Positions 17,373 to 26,141 of a stretch of DNA of 39,642 nt are shown piece after piece. The notes under the pieces were generated by a model. It was not told the origin of the DNA and ran no database searches. It worked only from the letters and a program-made list of their open reading frames with translations. This DNA is from Deltaproteobacteria bacterium (GTDB lineage: Bacteria; Desulfobacterota; JAFDED01), in the NCBI GenBank assembly GCA_019310535.1, contig JAFDED010000031.1, forward strand, positions 1 through 39,642. The letters are read 5' to 3'. The first letter of the stretch is position 1. Each line of letters starts with the position of its first letter. The translations under genes were made by a program, and so were the position numbers.

Positions 17373-19201
17373 TCTACGGTAACGCTTTTGGCAAGATTGC
17401 GAGGTTGATCCACGTCGGTACCCTTCAGATCGGCTATATAATACGCGAGCAACTGCAAGGGAACCGTGAGGATGATAGGAGTCAGCAGGTGATTGTTAAC
17501 GGGAATGGGTATGATGGTGTCAACTTTGCCTTCCAGGTCTCTATCCCCTTCATTGACAACCGCGATGATCTTCCCGCGCCTGGCTCTGATTTCCTCGATA
17601 TTGCTCACCACCTTGGAGTAAGTGGAGTTGCGGGTGGCCAGCATGATGGTGGGGACATCCTCGTCGATGAGGGCGATGGGCCCGTGTTTCATCTCGCCTG
17701 CAGGGTACCCCTCGGCATGGATGTAAGAAATTTCTTTAAGCTTCAGCGCTCCTTCCAGGGCGATGGGGTAATTGATGCCCCTGCCCAGGTAAAGAAAATC
17801 AGTAAAGTGCATGTAATCACGCGCTATCTCACGGATGCTTGCGCTCGCCTCCAGGATGCTCTCCACCTGATGGGGGATGCATATCAGATCCTGGATCATC
17901 CGCCGGGAAATATCCTTATCCAGTCTGCCCTGAACCCGGCCAAGGTAGATGGCCAGAAGATACAGGGCGGTCAGTTGGGTAACGAATGCCTTCGTGGAGG
18001 CCACGCCGATCTCGGGCCCCGCGTGGGTATAGATTACATCCCTGCAGCCGCGAACGATGCTGCTCTCCACCACGTTGCAGATGGCAAGCGTATGAGCGCC
18101 CTTCTCCTCCCCTTCCCGCAAGGCGGCAAGGGTATCCGCCGTCTCCCCGGATTGGCTGATGAGAATCAAAAGGGTATCAGGTCCCACAATCGGCTCTCTG
18201 TAGCGAAACTCTGAGGCCAGATCCACTTCCACCGGCATCCGGCAGAGGTGCTCAATGGTGAACTTACCCACCAGGGCCGCATGAAATGATGTGCCGCAGG
18301 CCACTATGGCCACGCGGCGCAAAGTCGCCATATCACCGGGGGCAAGCGAAAAATGCTCCCACGCCACCTCGCCCGTCTCAGGCACCACCCGTCCGCGGAA
18401 GGTATCTATGATCGCCCGGGGCTGCTCGAAGATCTCCTTCTGCATGAAGTGTTTGAAGCCGCCCTTTTCGGCCATGACCGGGCTCCAGTCGATCCAGTGC
18501 TCCTTTTTGTGAATTTCCCGGCCCGCCAAATTGAGGAATCTAATATCACCGGGTCCAAGGATGGCCATCTCTTCATCGTCCAGAAATACCATACGCCTTG
18601 TGTGGTCCAGCACCGCCGGAATGTCAGAGGCGATGAAGTGGCCCTCATCCCCCAGCCCCACGATGAGGGGACTCTCCTTGCGCGCTCCGATCAGGATGCC
18701 GGGCTCCCTCCGGCACATCACGCCGATGGCGTACGAACCCTGCACGCGCCTCAAAGCGGAGCGGACGGCCTCCACAAACCCCAGTCCTTCAAAGAGATAA
18801 TTCTGTATCAGGTGGGAGAGCACTTCGGTATCCGTCTCGGACTTGAAGGTATGCCCGGCCGCTTGAAGCTCCTCCTTGATCGCCAGATAGTTCTCGATGA
18901 TTCCGTTGTGGACCACCACTACTTCCCCCGCCCGATGCGGATGGGCGTTGATCTCCGAGGGTCGGCCGTGAGTGGCCCAGCGGGTGTGGCCAAGGCCCGC
19001 CTTGCCTTTCAGAGAGTCCATGGCAATGAGTTCTTCAAGCTTTTTGAGCTTCCCAAGACTGCGCCGAATCTCAAAGCCATCCTCCGAAAGCACGGCAATG
19101 CCTGCCGAGTCGTATCCTCTGTACTCAAGCCGCTTCAGGCATGCCAGGATCACATGATGGGTGATCTCACGTGGCCCGATGTATCCAACAATTCCGCACA
19201 T
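17369..19201 (-). CDS. glmS: Glutamine--fructose-6-phosphate aminotransferase (isomerizing)
   Basis: The product is 610 residues, the normal length. It makes glucosamine-6-phosphate from fructose-6-phosphate and glutamine, the first step to UDP-GlcNAc. The N-terminal glutaminase begins [12 protein letters not shown], with Cys2 the nucleophile after Met removal, and has [19 protein letters not shown]. The two SIS domains show [13 protein letters not shown] and [20 protein letters not shown]. The C-terminal block [11 protein letters not shown] is complete. It lies 172 bp after glmU on the same strand and overlaps pcrA by 4 bp. I saw no ribozyme-like leader in the glmU-glmS gap; it holds an inverted repeat instead. 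Confidence 0.97.
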
Positions 19202-19225
19202 GGCTCCTGCTCTCTCTGAAGAGAA

Positions 19226-19327
19226 TTACCGCAGAGACCCCAGAGAATGAAAACAAAGCATCTTATTTTTTGAAATTTTCATTTATTATCTCTATATTAT
19301 CTGCGTGCTCTGCGCTCTCTGCGGTTA
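19226..19327. repeat. Long inverted repeat between glmU and glmS
   Basis: ACCGCAGAGACCCCAGAG (left arm, 19228-19245) is nearly complementary to CTCTGCGCTCTCTGCGGT (19308-19325), with two mismatches, around an AT-rich loop of about 60 bp. GCAGAG-rich arms of this kind are frequent dispersed intergenic elements in environmental bacterial genomes. It may modulate transcript passage from glmU to glmS. Confidence 0.55.
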
Positions 19328-19373
19328 AATTTGGTTTCTAATAAATGGCGGGCACAGCCCACTCTACCCCGCT

Positions 19374-20741
19374 TTATCCTTTATCCTTTTTCCGCCCCCG
19401 TCCCTCCAGGTTCACCTGGCGGCTCCGCGCTAGGGCCAGGCTGTTAGGCGGGACATCCTCGGTGATAGTAGAGCCGGCCCCGATAACGGCGTCGTCGCCA
19501 ATGGCCACTGGCGCCACGAACTGGACGTCGCTCCCGACGAACACGTTGTCGCCGATGGTGGTGGTGTGTTTTTTCACGCCATCGTAGTTGCAGGTGATGG
19601 TTCCGCAGCCTACGTTCACCCCTCGGCCGATGACCGAATCGCCCAGGTAGGTCAGATGATTAGCCTTGGTCCCGGGTCCAAGACGACTCTTCTTGACTTC
19701 CACGAAGTTGCCCACACTTACGTCTCTGCACAACCGGGAGCCGGGGCGAAGATGAGCGAACGGCCCCACCCGGACGCCGTTCTCAATGGTGCACTCGGTT
19801 ATAACGCAGGAGGTTTTTATAACCACGCCGCTGCCGATGCGGGTATCCACGATTCGGCAACCCGGATGGATCTGGCATCCCTCACCGATAACAGTGCGCC
19901 CCTCTATGTGGCAGTTGGGATAAATGACGGTATCCCTTCCGATGCGCACGCCGCGATGAATATAAGTGATCGCGGGGTCGATGATGGTAACACCCGCAAG
20001 CATCAGCTCAGTTATGACGCGTGTACGCGCCACTCGATCCACCTCCGCAAGATCCACCCGGGTGTTGATGCCCCGGATTTCAAGGAAGTCTTCCGCCTGA
20101 TTGGTGGCCAGGGTGCCACGCTTCCCGGCCAGGACGGCTAGGTCAGTAAGATAGTATTCCCCCTGGGCATTTCCCCTGCCTATCGTGGGTAAGAAGCGTC
20201 GCAAAAAGGACGCTCTGAAGGCGTATATGCCGGTGTTTACCTCCCGTATGGCTTTCTCTTTTTCCAATGCATCCCTCTGCTCCACAATGCGTATCACCCG
20301 CCCTTCCTTGTTCCGGACCATGCGGCCGTAAGAGTCGGGGTTCTCCGCCATTGCCGTGAGGACGGTCATTTCCGCTTGTGATTCCCCGTGGACGGCGAGC
20401 ACCTTTCCCGCTGTGCTGGAGGTCAGCAATGGAATATCGCCCGATAGGACAATTATGTCACCGCGGAAACCCTGGAGCGCTTCCAGAGCGCACAGCACGG
20501 CATGGCCAGTCCCGTTCTGAGGCTCCTGAATCACGAAATCCTGGTCCGGGAATGCCTCCCGCACGCGCTCGGCCTGGTATCCGATCACCACCAGCGTGCG
20601 CCGGGGCTTGAGATCGTGTGCCGCCCTCAGAACCGGCGCCAGCATGGGTTCTCCGCATACCGGGTGCAGCACTTTCACCAACTCGGAACACATGCGCGTC
20701 CCCTTGCCCGCCGCAAGGATCACAACCGCCGGTTTGCCCAT
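19374..20741 (-). CDS. glmU: Bifunctional UDP-GlcNAc pyrophosphorylase / GlcN-1-P N-acetyltransferase
   Basis: The 455-residue product has an N-terminal uridylyltransferase domain (VVILAAGKGTRMCSELVKVL, NGTGHAVLCALEAL, LSGDIPLL, REVNTGIYAF) and a C-terminal left-handed beta-helix acetyltransferase (many hexapeptides, plus GPFAHLRPGSRL, NFVEVKKSRLGPGTKANHLT, YLGDSVIGRGVNVGCGTI and CNYDGVKKHTT). It turns glucosamine-1-phosphate into UDP-GlcNAc for peptidoglycan and LPS. GAGGAGGG lies just upstream of the ATG. First gene of a glmU-glmS-pcrA operon; only phosphoglucosamine mutase is absent from the local pathway. Confidence 0.97.
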   Translation of the reverse strand: MGKPAVVILAAGKGTRMCSELVKVLHPVCGEPMLAPVLRAAHDLKPRRTLVVIGYQAERVREAFPDQDFVIQEPQNGTGHAVLCALEALQGFRGDIIVLSGDIPLLTSSTAGKVLAVHGESQAEMTVLTAMAENPDSYGRMVRNKEGRVIRIVEQRDALEKEKAIREVNTGIYAFRASFLRRFLPTIGRGNAQGEYYLTDLAVLAGKRGTLATNQAEDFLEIRGINTRVDLAEVDRVARTRVITELMLAGVTIIDPAITYIHRGVRIGRDTVIYPNCHIEGRTVIGEGCQIHPGCRIVDTRIGSGVVIKTSCVITECTIENGVRVGPFAHLRPGSRLCRDVSVGNFVEVKKSRLGPGTKANHLTYLGDSVIGRGVNVGCGTITCNYDGVKKHTTTIGDNVFVGSDVQFVAPVAIGDDAVIGAGSTITEDVPPNSLALARSRQVNLEGRGRKKDKG

Positions 20742-21111
20742 GATCCCTCCTCATGCCCGAAATCAAATTCCCATTAATGCGTCTTTATGCCTACCTGAAC
20801 ACGCAGACCAATGGTCATAAACAGTGTATAACAATACGCTATTTCGGGAGGCAATGCAATATCTTTTGCTCATGTTAACGATAAAAGAGGAAGGAGTCAA
20901 TCTAATCGAATGCAAAAATCGCTCATGGCGCTGAAAAAAATTTACCCATCAAATAGCACGGCAACAAAATAGATTGGTAAAAAAGCGAAAGAAAAGTGTT
21001 GGCTTTAATTCAAAATATTAGTATTGTTGTGGTGTTTGACATTACATTGAACTTCTAACCGGGTAAATGGATGTCACCAATAATGTAATAGGGCATTGAA
21101 GTAAAAAATAC

Positions 21112-21140
21112 TTGATTTTCAAAGAAGATTGTTATATAAG
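21112..21140 (+). promoter_or_regulatory. Candidate sigma-70 promoter for the second TAXI operon
   Basis: TTGATT (21112-21117), a 17 bp spacer and TATAAG (21135-21140) fit a sigma-70 promoter about 190 bp before the receptor start. It lies in a 587 bp AT-rich divergent region (20742-21328) between glmU and the receptor gene, which shows no other gene. Prediction by eye only. Confidence 0.35.
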
Positions 21141-21328
21141 GCGCAATTGAATCTATCCAAAAAAATAGAGCATCTGAAGCGGATGAGGGCTTTATAATAA
21201 CCTATCATTTTTTGAATGGGGGATATGATTGGGAAAGGAGGTGTGTCAAGCAAGAGCATATGATATGATTGATGGTGAAAGTGAACTTTTTTGGGGGGTT
21301 TTCAATTGATTAGGAAGGAGGAGCAAAA

Positions 21329-22342
21329 ATGAGATTAAGGCATGCAAAAGGTTGGATTAATCTTGTGATCATACTCAGCTTGACGCTGGGACTTGCGGGA
21401 ACTTCCTTTGCAGCGGGCTCGGTGTCCAAGACTGTCAGCGCCGTGCTCAAGGCCGGAGGCGGCGCCATTGGCGGCGTCGGCTTCGTGGTAATGATCGGTA
21501 TGTCCAAAGTTACTAAAGACATGTACCCCCGGATCGACATCACGGTGGTGCCGGGAGGATGGGTTGGGAACCTTCCGCGTACTGATAAGAGAGAGCTTGA
21601 TATCGGGAGCACCGCCATTTCCGTTGCAAACCTCGCCGCTGCAGTAAAAGACCCGTACAAAAAGCCGCTCAAGAACATCCGCTCCCTTTACGCCATTCAA
21701 GACACGTTATATTATGCGGCATTCGTTCGAAAGGACTTTCCGGCAGATACTCTGGAAGAGGTATTCGAGAAAAAGATTCCGGCCAGGTTCTGCACCCTTT
21801 ATCCCGGCAACGTTACGGAGCTCATGTGGCGCAATATGTTCCTATTTCATAATACCACGTGGGACGATGTGTCTAAAAAAATGGGTGGCAAGATGAATTT
21901 TGTGCCTTGGCCCGATGCTGTGAACCTGGTCAAGGACGGACACGCCGACGGTATCCTATCGGTGGGCACGCGCAAGATCGGGTGGGCTATGGACCTCACC
22001 TCGTCTCGTGAGATGAAGATCCTCAAGTTCAGCGAGGCCGAGATGAATTACATGAACAAGAAGTTCGGCTTCGGGAGAGCGGTCATCCCCGCCAACACGT
22101 ACACAGGGATCACCGAGGACGTGCTTTGCCCCACGGACTCCGGCATGGCTGTGGTCAACAAGGATGTACCGGACGAGGTGGTGACGGCCGTCCTCACCGC
22201 TCTCTGGGAAGGAGCGGACAAGTATGCCAAGCACCATGTGGCCCTGTCCGGATTCAAACCTGAAGGAATGTGCAAGGGGATGCCGTTGCCTTTCCATGAG
22301 GCTGCCGAGAAATTTTACCGTGAAAAAGGTTGTTTGAAGTAA
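21329..22342 (+). CDS. TAXI-family TRAP transporter solute receptor (second system)
   Basis: The 337-residue product has a signal peptide ending about residue 29 (GLAGTSFAAGS) and the TAXI periplasmic fold: KAGGGAIGGVGFVVMIG near the N-terminus, RIDITVVPGGWVGNLPRTDK, ELDIGSTAISVANLAAA and the C-terminal AEKFYREKGCLK, similar in position to the KLYKEKGW end of the receptor at 6.2 kb. The usual GGTGGxxY ligand loop is replaced by GGGAIGGVGFV, so ligand preference may differ from the first system. GGAAGGAGGAG precedes the ATG. The permease gene follows after a strong hairpin. Confidence 0.9.
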   Translation: MRLRHAKGWINLVIILSLTLGLAGTSFAAGSVSKTVSAVLKAGGGAIGGVGFVVMIGMSKVTKDMYPRIDITVVPGGWVGNLPRTDKRELDIGSTAISVANLAAAVKDPYKKPLKNIRSLYAIQDTLYYAAFVRKDFPADTLEEVFEKKIPARFCTLYPGNVTELMWRNMFLFHNTTWDDVSKKMGGKMNFVPWPDAVNLVKDGHADGILSVGTRKIGWAMDLTSSREMKILKFSEAEMNYMNKKFGFGRAVIPANTYTGITEDVLCPTDSGMAVVNKDVPDEVVTAVLTALWEGADKYAKHHVALSGFKPEGMCKGMPLPFHEAAEKFYREKGCLK

Positions 22343-22380
22343 TCAATCCCTTTGTCGCCACGCGGAAATGCCATCTAAAT

Positions 22381-22410
22381 TGTGTGCCTCCCCGTAAGGG
22401 GAGGCACACA
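22381..22410 (+). promoter_or_regulatory. Perfect 13 bp stem-loop with GUAA loop between receptor and permease
   Basis: TGTGTGCCTCCCC (22381-22393), loop GTAA, and GGGGAGGCACACA (22398-22410) form an uninterrupted stem closed by a GNRA-class tetraloop. No T-run follows, so full termination is unlikely. It sits 38 bp after the receptor stop and about 98 bp before the permease start, the place where receptor-stabilising hairpins occur in transport operons. Confidence 0.75.
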
Positions 22411-22507
22411 ACTATTGTTCAGGCGACGAACTCTTGTTTAAGAGACTTTTGTATCGAGGTGCTCCTAAGCGGAACCCTTCGGCGGGAAGTAGAGAGGAGG
22501 ATATGGT

Positions 22508-24412
22508 TTGTCCGAGACACATGGCAGTGATTCCACAAATGTATTGACAAAAGTCCTAAAGGTCATTATTGGCGGCATCGCGGTGGGGATCAGCCTCTTC
22601 CACCTGTATACAGGCGCTTTCGGGACATTTGAGGCATATTCCCAGCGTTTCATACATTTAATGACGCTGATGACACTGACGTTCCTGACCTATCCCGCTT
22701 CGAGACGCTGGGCGCACGGTAAAAACGAGTTGGCCGGAATTCTACCGGCCGCCATGAGCGCGACCATCGGGATATACCTGTTTTTAAATCAGCCCCGCAT
22801 CGTGAGCCGTGAGTGGTATTATGGCCCCATGACAGTATGGGATTTTATTTTTGGGATTCTTCTCATTATCTTGCTGCTTGATGCAGCCCGACGGGTAGTG
22901 GGATGGGCATTGCCCATCATCGCCACATTTTTTTGCTTTTATGGACTGTTGGGAATTCATTTTCCGTACCCTTTCACCATCCGCTCCCCGCCATTTCAGG
23001 TCTTCATTGACCACATGTTCCTGACTCCCCAGGCCATTTTCGGGGTGCCCACGGGAGTGTCGGCCACGTTTGTCTTCCTATTTATCCTCTTCGGCACTTT
23101 TTTAGAGCAGACCAAAGGCGGCCAGTTTATTATCGATATCAGCATGTCCCTTGTGGGCCGTGCCACCGGCGGTCCCGCCAAGGTGGCCGTGGTTGCCAGT
23201 TCGTTGTTTGGCACCATCTCCGGGCATTCAGTGGCCAATGTTTACGGTACCGGGACGTTTACCATCCCCTTGATGAAGCGAATGGGGTACAAGCCAGAGT
23301 TCGCCGGCGCTGTTGAGGCAGCGGCCAGCGCGGGCGGTCAGATCATGCCGCCCATCATGGGGGCGGCGGCCTTCATCATGGCCGAGATACTGGGAATCGA
23401 TTACCTGAAGGTTTGCCTGGCTGCGCTTTTGCCCGCCATTTTATATTACGTGGCCGTTTTCTCGTCCACGCACATTGAGGCGTTGAAAATGAACCTTCGC
23501 GGCCTGAGCGCCGATGAAGTGCCGGCACCACTGCCTATCCTGAAGAGGGGCTTCCATTTCATCATTCCCATTGTCGTGCTCGTTACGGTGTTGTTCAAGG
23601 GATATACACCCTTCCGCGCCGCTTTCCTCGCCATAATAGTCCTGATCGTGGTGGCGCAGGCACGTAGTCACAGCCGCCTGAATTTGCGCGGCTTCTACGA
23701 GGCAATGCTCAAGGGGGGCCGAAACGGCAGCGTTATTGCAATCTCATGTGCATGCGCGGGCATCGTGGTGGGAGTGCTGGACGTGACCGGCCTGGGCATC
23801 AGGTTCGTCACCATCGTCACCGAGCTGTCTGGAGGGATATATCCCATCGCACTGGTGCTGGTGATGATCTCCTGTCTGATTTTGGGCATGGGCGTTCCCA
23901 CGGCCCCGGCTTACATTATCGCAGCCATGATCGCCGGGCCCACCTTGATTCATTTCGGAGCCGACCCCATCGCTGCCCACATGTTCGTGTTCTACTCCGC
24001 GCTTCTATCGGCCATTACACCGCCCGTTGCCCTTGCTGCCTACGCCGGGGCCGCTATTGCGGGCGGACGCGTCATGAGAACCGGTTTGATCGCCTCAAAG
24101 CTGGGCTTTGTCAAATTTCTCGTCCCCTATATCTTCATTTATAACACAGCACTGCTGATGATTGGAACACCGAGCGTAATAATCTGGAGTTTTTTGACAG
24201 CTGTCCTCGGCACGGTGGTCATTTCGATGGCATTGGAGGGATATCTCTTCACCCTTGTTCCCAATTGGTTGCGACCTTTCTATTTTATCGCCGGATCATT
24301 TTGTTTGATTCCCGAGATTTATACCGATTTCGTCGGGCTGGGCTTGAGCTTTGTATTGATATGGCTGAATTACCGGAAATTGCAGGAGGAAAAACGCACC
24401 CAACCGGCGTGA
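22508..24412 (+). CDS. TAXI-type TRAP transporter, fused 4TM/12TM permease (second system)
   Basis: The 634-residue product closely parallels the permease at 4-6 kb: GVSATFVFLFILFGTFLEQT, GRATGGPAKVAVVASSLFGT, GTFTIPLMKRMGYKPEFAGA, EAAASAGGQIMPPIMGAAAF and ILGMGVPTAPAYIIAAMIAG. About 16-17 membrane helices are expected. The start is TTG at 22508: AGAGGAGG lies 6-7 nt before it, while the ATG at 22503 is in another frame. Use of TTG together with the upstream hairpin would hold permease synthesis below that of the receptor. The gene ends at a bidirectional terminator. Confidence 0.93.
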   Translation: MSETHGSDSTNVLTKVLKVIIGGIAVGISLFHLYTGAFGTFEAYSQRFIHLMTLMTLTFLTYPASRRWAHGKNELAGILPAAMSATIGIYLFLNQPRIVSREWYYGPMTVWDFIFGILLIILLLDAARRVVGWALPIIATFFCFYGLLGIHFPYPFTIRSPPFQVFIDHMFLTPQAIFGVPTGVSATFVFLFILFGTFLEQTKGGQFIIDISMSLVGRATGGPAKVAVVASSLFGTISGHSVANVYGTGTFTIPLMKRMGYKPEFAGAVEAAASAGGQIMPPIMGAAAFIMAEILGIDYLKVCLAALLPAILYYVAVFSSTHIEALKMNLRGLSADEVPAPLPILKRGFHFIIPIVVLVTVLFKGYTPFRAAFLAIIVLIVVAQARSHSRLNLRGFYEAMLKGGRNGSVIAISCACAGIVVGVLDVTGLGIRFVTIVTELSGGIYPIALVLVMISCLILGMGVPTAPAYIIAAMIAGPTLIHFGADPIAAHMFVFYSALLSAITPPVALAAYAGAAIAGGRVMRTGLIASKLGFVKFLVPYIFIYNTALLMIGTPSVIIWSFLTAVLGTVVISMALEGYLFTLVPNWLRPFYFIAGSFCLIPEIYTDFVGLGLSFVLIWLNYRKLQEEKRTQPA

Positions 24413-24451
24413 TGGGTGCTTGAAGCGGTCCTGGATCAATGATCGGCGCGA

Positions 24452-24539
24452 AAAAAAGAGGAAAAGTTGTATGTCAGGATAACAGGATAATCCAGATTTT
24501 CTCACTCCTGTTATCTGGTAAAAACTTTTCCTCTTTTTT
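24452..24539. terminator. Bidirectional two-tier terminator between convergent genes
   Basis: An outer perfect 17 bp stem pairs AAAAAAGAGGAAAAGTT (24452-24468) with its complement at 24523-24539, ending in a T-run on the plus strand and, through the left A-run, in a T-run on the minus strand. Inside it an inner 10 bp stem pairs GATAACAGGA (24478-24487) with TCCTGTTATC (24506-24515). It lies between the permease stop and the stop of the minus-strand DUF6125-like gene, so it can end both transcripts. Confidence 0.85.
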
Positions 24540-24586
24540 CATGCTTCGTTGTGGCCGAGATGGTGTGAATGTTCTAAAAGTAATTA

Positions 24587-25126
24587 TTAGCCGATTGTAA
24601 TTCTCCATTTGCAGAATATATCCGTGGGGTGAGGATCAGGCGGCGCAAAAATGCACTCTACCCGTATTCGTTCATCAATCTCCCCGGCCATGGCCTCAAA
24701 TTCCCGCCGGTGCATTGTCTTGCAATTAAATTCTCCCATATCCTTCTTCAGCCGGGCTTCCTGGGGCGGGCAATGGGGCACGGTAATGATAAGCTCTCCA
24801 TCGCTTTTCTCGACGTTATATCTTGTTAAGATTGCCCAGTAGTAATATCTCTGGACCTGGAGGAAGCCATCCAAACCTTTTTTATGGACGTTAAATTTTT
24901 CTTTAATGTCTCTGGCGACAATTTTCCCCATTGTGGCCCACACTTCCTCGTTCAACGTGGCGGCCGCTTCGCTACCAAATTTCTTTTCTGCGAACAGGTA
25001 CCAGAACGCATCCACATAGCGCAAGTGTTTGAGCATGAATTCGATATATTTCAGCAGATCGGTTCTGTCCATTTTTGAAAAATCTGTTGAAATTTCCTTG
25101 ATGTCAGACTTAATCTGATCCAGCAT
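24587..25126 (-). CDS. DUF6125-like cysteine-containing protein
   Basis: The product is 179 residues. The first half is helical and charged (aromatic stretch DAFWYLFAEKKFGSEAAATL). The second half is beta-rich with four cysteines in CPPQEARLKKDMGEFNCK, RIRVECIFAPPDPHP and IFCKWRI. I associate this pattern with DUF6125 proteins, loosely like L-2-amino-thiazoline-4-carboxylate hydrolases, but the assignment is from memory. The cysteine layout suggests metal or substrate-thiol binding. Two adjacent ATGs occur at 25129 and 25126; GGAGG sits 6 nt from the second. It is the last gene of the minus-strand transport/deacylase set, 69 bp after the amino-acid-type binding protein. Confidence 0.65.
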   Translation of the reverse strand: MLDQIKSDIKEISTDFSKMDRTDLLKYIEFMLKHLRYVDAFWYLFAEKKFGSEAAATLNEEVWATMGKIVARDIKEKFNVHKKGLDGFLQVQRYYYWAILTRYNVEKSDGELIITVPHCPPQEARLKKDMGEFNCKTMHRREFEAMAGEIDERIRVECIFAPPDPHPTDIFCKWRITIG

Positions 25127-25198
25127 CATCCGCCTCCATTTTTCTGCAATTATATAATCCCCGAAAAAACGGTACCACCAAGAAAGAAAAAGAAAATT

Positions 25199-26119
25199 TC
25201 AATATGGCCAGCTTTGTAATTTGAGCAGGAGTTGCGTCTCATAGTTCATGGGAAGGGGCACTACGCCTCTGGGGCCGTGCCATCTGGCATAAATCTCGAA
25301 GAATTTGCCGCTTCTGATTAAATCAATGAGAACGAAGTTAACGAAATCAAGAAAATTGGAATCGTTCTGACGGGTCATAAGCCCATAGAAGTCGCGGGTG
25401 AGCAGGCGGCCGATCACCTTCCACCGGGAGGAATTTGATGCATGGGCCTTGATGGTCGCCAGGACCCTTTCGTCGGCGCAGTAAGCGTCGATTATGCCGC
25501 GCCGGAGAGCCGCAAATCCCCGGGAATGGTCGGGAAAGGCCATTACATGGGCCGGCGGCTTGATGACGCCGGTGTCGATCAGGTCCCGGATGACCCTTTC
25601 ACAACTGGATTTTTGTATAGCTCCTACCTTCTTTTCGGCCAGATCCTTCGCTTCCCTGATGCGGCTCCCTATATCAGTCAAAAGGCGAGCGCCGGAGACC
25701 AGCCAGGTGATGGAGAAGTCCACAACCTCATCCCTGCGAAGGGTGTGGGCTGTGGTATCGCATACGATGTCCACGTTACCGTCCACAAGCATGGGGGTTC
25801 TCGTCCAGGGAGCTACAGGGAGGAAGGTCAACTTAATGGTTTTGCCCATATTCTCTTCCAGCTTTTTGTGGATCTCACGGGCAATGTCCAGGCCAAGGCC
25901 GACCCAATCTCCCTTTTCATTCCGATACCCCACAGGGAGAAATTTATCCCGCACTCCTACCACAAATTCGCCCGTACGGCTGATCTTGACCAGTGTATTA
26001 TTGGCTCTTACTTCTCCTGGGGCCGTTGCAATCACCATGACAAAACATGACGCAATACCGACAAGCTTTTTAAAAAAGCTTGCCCGATCTTTATGGTAGC
26101 CTATTTCACCCCACCGCAT
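25199..26119 (-). CDS. Amino-acid-type ABC transporter substrate-binding protein (SBP_bac_3)
   Basis: The 306-residue product has a signal peptide (about 1-39, ending EVRAN) and the family-3 binding fold: TLVKISRTGEFVVGVRDKFL, PVGYRNEKGDWVGLGLDIAR, a DIVCDTTAHTLRRDEVVDFS block equivalent to the usual DxxxxxxxxTxxRxxxxDFS, and GVIKPPAHVMAFPDHSRGFA. Such proteins bind polar amino acids (glutamate/aspartate type) in the periplasm. AAAGGA lies 8 nt before the ATG. No matching permease or ATPase lies next to it; it follows the D-aminoacylase gene by 22 bp, so it may capture the free amino acid released by that enzyme or serve a transporter encoded elsewhere. Confidence 0.88.
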   Translation of the reverse strand: MRWGEIGYHKDRASFFKKLVGIASCFVMVIATAPGEVRANNTLVKISRTGEFVVGVRDKFLPVGYRNEKGDWVGLGLDIAREIHKKLEENMGKTIKLTFLPVAPWTRTPMLVDGNVDIVCDTTAHTLRRDEVVDFSITWLVSGARLLTDIGSRIREAKDLAEKKVGAIQKSSCERVIRDLIDTGVIKPPAHVMAFPDHSRGFAALRRGIIDAYCADERVLATIKAHASNSSRWKVIGRLLTRDFYGLMTRQNDSNFLDFVNFVLIDLIRSGKFFEIYARWHGPRGVVPLPMNYETQLLLKLQSWPY

Positions 26120-26141
26120 GAAGATTGTCCTTTAACCGGTG

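Noticed and set aside
19202..19373. glmS ribozyme in the glmU-glmS gap
   Set aside because: The gap contains a dispersed inverted repeat and no glmS-ribozyme-like core that I can recognise; the ribozyme is also mainly found in Firmicutes.
22381..22410. Rho-independent terminator after the second TAXI receptor
   Set aside because: The stem is strong but is followed by ACTATTGTTC rather than a T-run, and the permease must be expressed from the same transcript.
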